In this document: piece after piece, positions 6,739 through 7,872 of the stretch | Layout of the letters: each line of letters starts with the position of its first letter | Position numbering within the stretch: position 1 is the stretch's first letter | Assembly (NCBI GenBank): GCA_026387995.1 | Contig: JAPLKQ010000085.1 | Location: 1,912 to 9,783 of the forward strand | Reading direction: 5' to 3' | DNA length: 7,872 nucleotides | Source of the DNA: Bacillota bacterium | Lineage (GTDB): Bacteria > Bacillota_I > Bacilli_A > RFN20 > CAG-826 | Notes under the pieces: generated by a model | The model's database searches: none | Seen by the model: only the letters and a program-made list of their open reading frames with translations | What the model was told of the DNA's origin: nothing | Program-made: the position numbers and the translations under genes

Positions 6739-7068
6739 ATGGCTATTGGCATTGATATCGTTTACGTTCCGCGGATGCGCAACAAAGATGCGCTTGCCAA
6801 ACGGATTTTATCGCCTGAAGAATTTTCCATCTACAACACACGGATGGACAAGGAGGAATTTCTGGCGGGCCGTTTTGCCGCCAAAGAAGCCTTCCTGAAA
6901 GCCAAACGCTCGGGCGTCGGGCAAGTCCCGTTCCATACCATTTCCGTCATCTACGACGGCAATGGCGCCCCCGTTCTTTTGTTTAATAACCAGAAGTATG
7001 AAGTCTCGATCAGCCATGACGGCGAATATGCCGTCGCCGTCGTTATCATTGAGGAAATGAAAAAATGA
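6739..7068 (+). CDS. acpS: Holo-[acyl-carrier-protein] synthase (AcpS)
   Basis: This 109-residue protein is slightly shorter than the usual ~120. It moves the 4'-phosphopantetheine group from coenzyme A onto a serine of apo-ACP, which activates ACP for fatty acid synthesis in the cytoplasm. It begins MAIGIDIVYVPR, with Asp6 as the Mg-binding residue, and carries the second signature FLAGRFAAKEAFLKA (41-55), where Glu50 is the other metal ligand and the Lys pair is catalytic. SISHDGEYAVAVV near the end is the usual C-terminal motif. GAGG at 6727-6730 lies 8 bp before the ATG. The stop overlaps the next start by 4 bp (ATGA). It sits 21 bp after ftsK and is probably co-transcribed with it. The assignment is firm. 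Confidence 0.95.
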   Translation: MAIGIDIVYVPRMRNKDALAKRILSPEEFSIYNTRMDKEEFLAGRFAAKEAFLKAKRSGVGQVPFHTISVIYDGNGAPVLLFNNQKYEVSISHDGEYAVAVVIIEEMKK

Positions 7069-7872
7069 AAGACGCCTTCTTCGCCGCTAAATTGATGACG
7101 CCCAATGTCATCAAAATTCTTTTGCTGTCAAACGTCTCTAAAGACGAAAGAAATGATTTTTCGCTGGTCATCGACGGCAAGACCATCGAATCTTTAAAGA
7201 TTGAAAAAGCCTATGGCTCCAGCAGTGGCTGGACCTATGAAGTCAAGACCAACAATGAAGTGGCGCTGGGACACCAATATGACGTTATCATCGAACATTT
7301 CGGGAGCGCTCCGCTGGACGTTACCGCCTATACCGAGTTCCCCTATTTCGACAAAGAATTCGCCTATTACGGCACTGATTTAGGCGTGACGTATACCAAA
7401 GAATCCACGAGTCTGGCGTTATGGGCGCCGTTAGCCAGCCGCGTCGTTTTAAAATATGCAAAACCAGGCGAAACGTGGAGTTACCTGCCGATGGAACGGA
7501 CCGCCCAAGGGGTCTATCGGGCCAAATTATTGGGGGACCGCGAACTCACCCGTTACCGTTACCTGGTCATGAACAATGGCACGGAAAAAGAGACCACCGA
7601 TCCATATGCAAAAGCCTCGACCCAAAACGGCGAGGACAGCGTGGTATTGGATTTATCGAAAACGGTGGTCGATTTCCATCAAGCCGCATTGCCGCCTTTT
7701 GAAAAATATACCGACGCCATCATTTACGAGACCAGCGTCCGCGACCTCACCAGCGACATGACGACCGACATCGTGCATAAAGCGCGTTTCCTCGGCATGG
7801 TCGAACCCGGAACAAAAACCGCGAAAGGTAGTTCAGCGGGTTTTGATTATATCAAATCCTTAGGCATCACCC
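7065..7872 (+). CDS. pulA: Type I pullulanase (GH13), N-terminal part, cut by right edge
   Basis: The frame stays open from the ATG at 7065 to the end of the window, giving 269 complete residues. GAGGAA at 7051-7056 lies 8 bp before the start, and the ATG overlaps the acpS stop. Residues 1-100 form an N-terminal domain typical of cytoplasmic pullulanases. A CBM48-like domain starts near residue 101 (YYGTDLGVTYTKES, then LALWAPLASRVVL). DPYAKAS, NGEDSVVLDL and IIYETSVRDL (Tyr221 to Leu228) lead into the GH13 barrel, whose catalytic residues lie beyond the window. No signal peptide is seen, so it probably acts inside the cell, cutting alpha-1,6 branch links of glycogen, pullulan or limit dextrins. 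The family is clear from these motifs. Related glycogen-debranching GH13 enzymes cannot be fully excluded without the rest of the gene. Confidence 0.88.
   Translation, partial: MKDAFFAAKLMTPNVIKILLLSNVSKDERNDFSLVIDGKTIESLKIEKAYGSSSGWTYEVKTNNEVALGHQYDVIIEHFGSAPLDVTAYTEFPYFDKEFAYYGTDLGVTYTKESTSLALWAPLASRVVLKYAKPGETWSYLPMERTAQGVYRAKLLGDRELTRYRYLVMNNGTEKETTDPYAKASTQNGEDSVVLDLSKTVVDFHQAALPPFEKYTDAIIYETSVRDLTSDMTTDIVHKARFLGMVEPGTKTAKGSSAGFDYIKSLGIT

Noticed and set aside
7421..7702. 93-residue open frame on the plus strand
   Set aside because: The pullulanase frame through the same bases has clear CBM48 and GH13 motifs, so this is an alternative-frame shadow.
1..7872. CRISPR array, tRNA genes, transposase genes or a defence system
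   Set aside because: No regularly spaced repeats, cloverleaf-like sequence, terminal repeats with a transposase, or defence-type domains were found. Nearly all of the window is explained by housekeeping genes.

Overview
The window looks like a chromosomal housekeeping stretch from a member of the Bacillota, probably a class Bacilli lineage. The evidence is an RNase J gene, a SpoIIIE/FtsK-type translocase with a long proline-rich linker, an AcpS of the short bacterial type, a NAD(P)/FAD oxidoreductase next to a DUF1667 partner, and strong GGAGG-type ribosome binding sites. Base composition is roughly balanced by eye, with many C-ending codons but frequent TTA leucine. TGA is used as a stop and tryptophan is TGG, so this is not the Mycoplasma code. 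The exact order or genus cannot be told from the sequence. All genes are on the + strand and the window is densely packed.

Positions 1-2239 hold four tightly linked genes. They are the C-terminal part of a pyridine-nucleotide/FAD oxidoreductase (cut by the left edge), a small cysteine-rich DUF1667 protein overlapping it by 4 bp, a DUF3267 membrane zincin-like protein, and a YfcE-type metallophosphoesterase overlapping the previous gene by 23 bp. The first two probably form one redox unit, of the kind found next to glycerol-3-phosphate dehydrogenase genes. The other two may simply be co-transcribed with them.

Positions 2240-4186 hold a promoter and strong ribosome binding site, then a full-length RNase J-family gene, then a 154-bp AT-rich intergenic region. 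That region carries three inverted repeats and the promoter of the next gene. The RNase J homologue has the fold motifs but lacks several zinc-ligand and catalytic histidines, so it resembles the poorly active J2 type of subunit.

Positions 4187-6717 encode an FtsK/SpoIIIE DNA translocase split into two overlapping reading frames. The break lies just before the motor domain and about 20 residues of the family alignment are missing there. This is either a real disruption or an assembly or sequencing error. acpS (holo-ACP synthase) follows after 21 bp. A pullulanase gene overlaps acpS by 4 bp and runs off the right edge.

No mobile element, CRISPR array, tRNA or rRNA was seen. No clearly new biological system is present. 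The items most worth a second look are the broken ftsK, the degenerate RNase J active site, and the inverted repeat overlapping the ftsK promoter.
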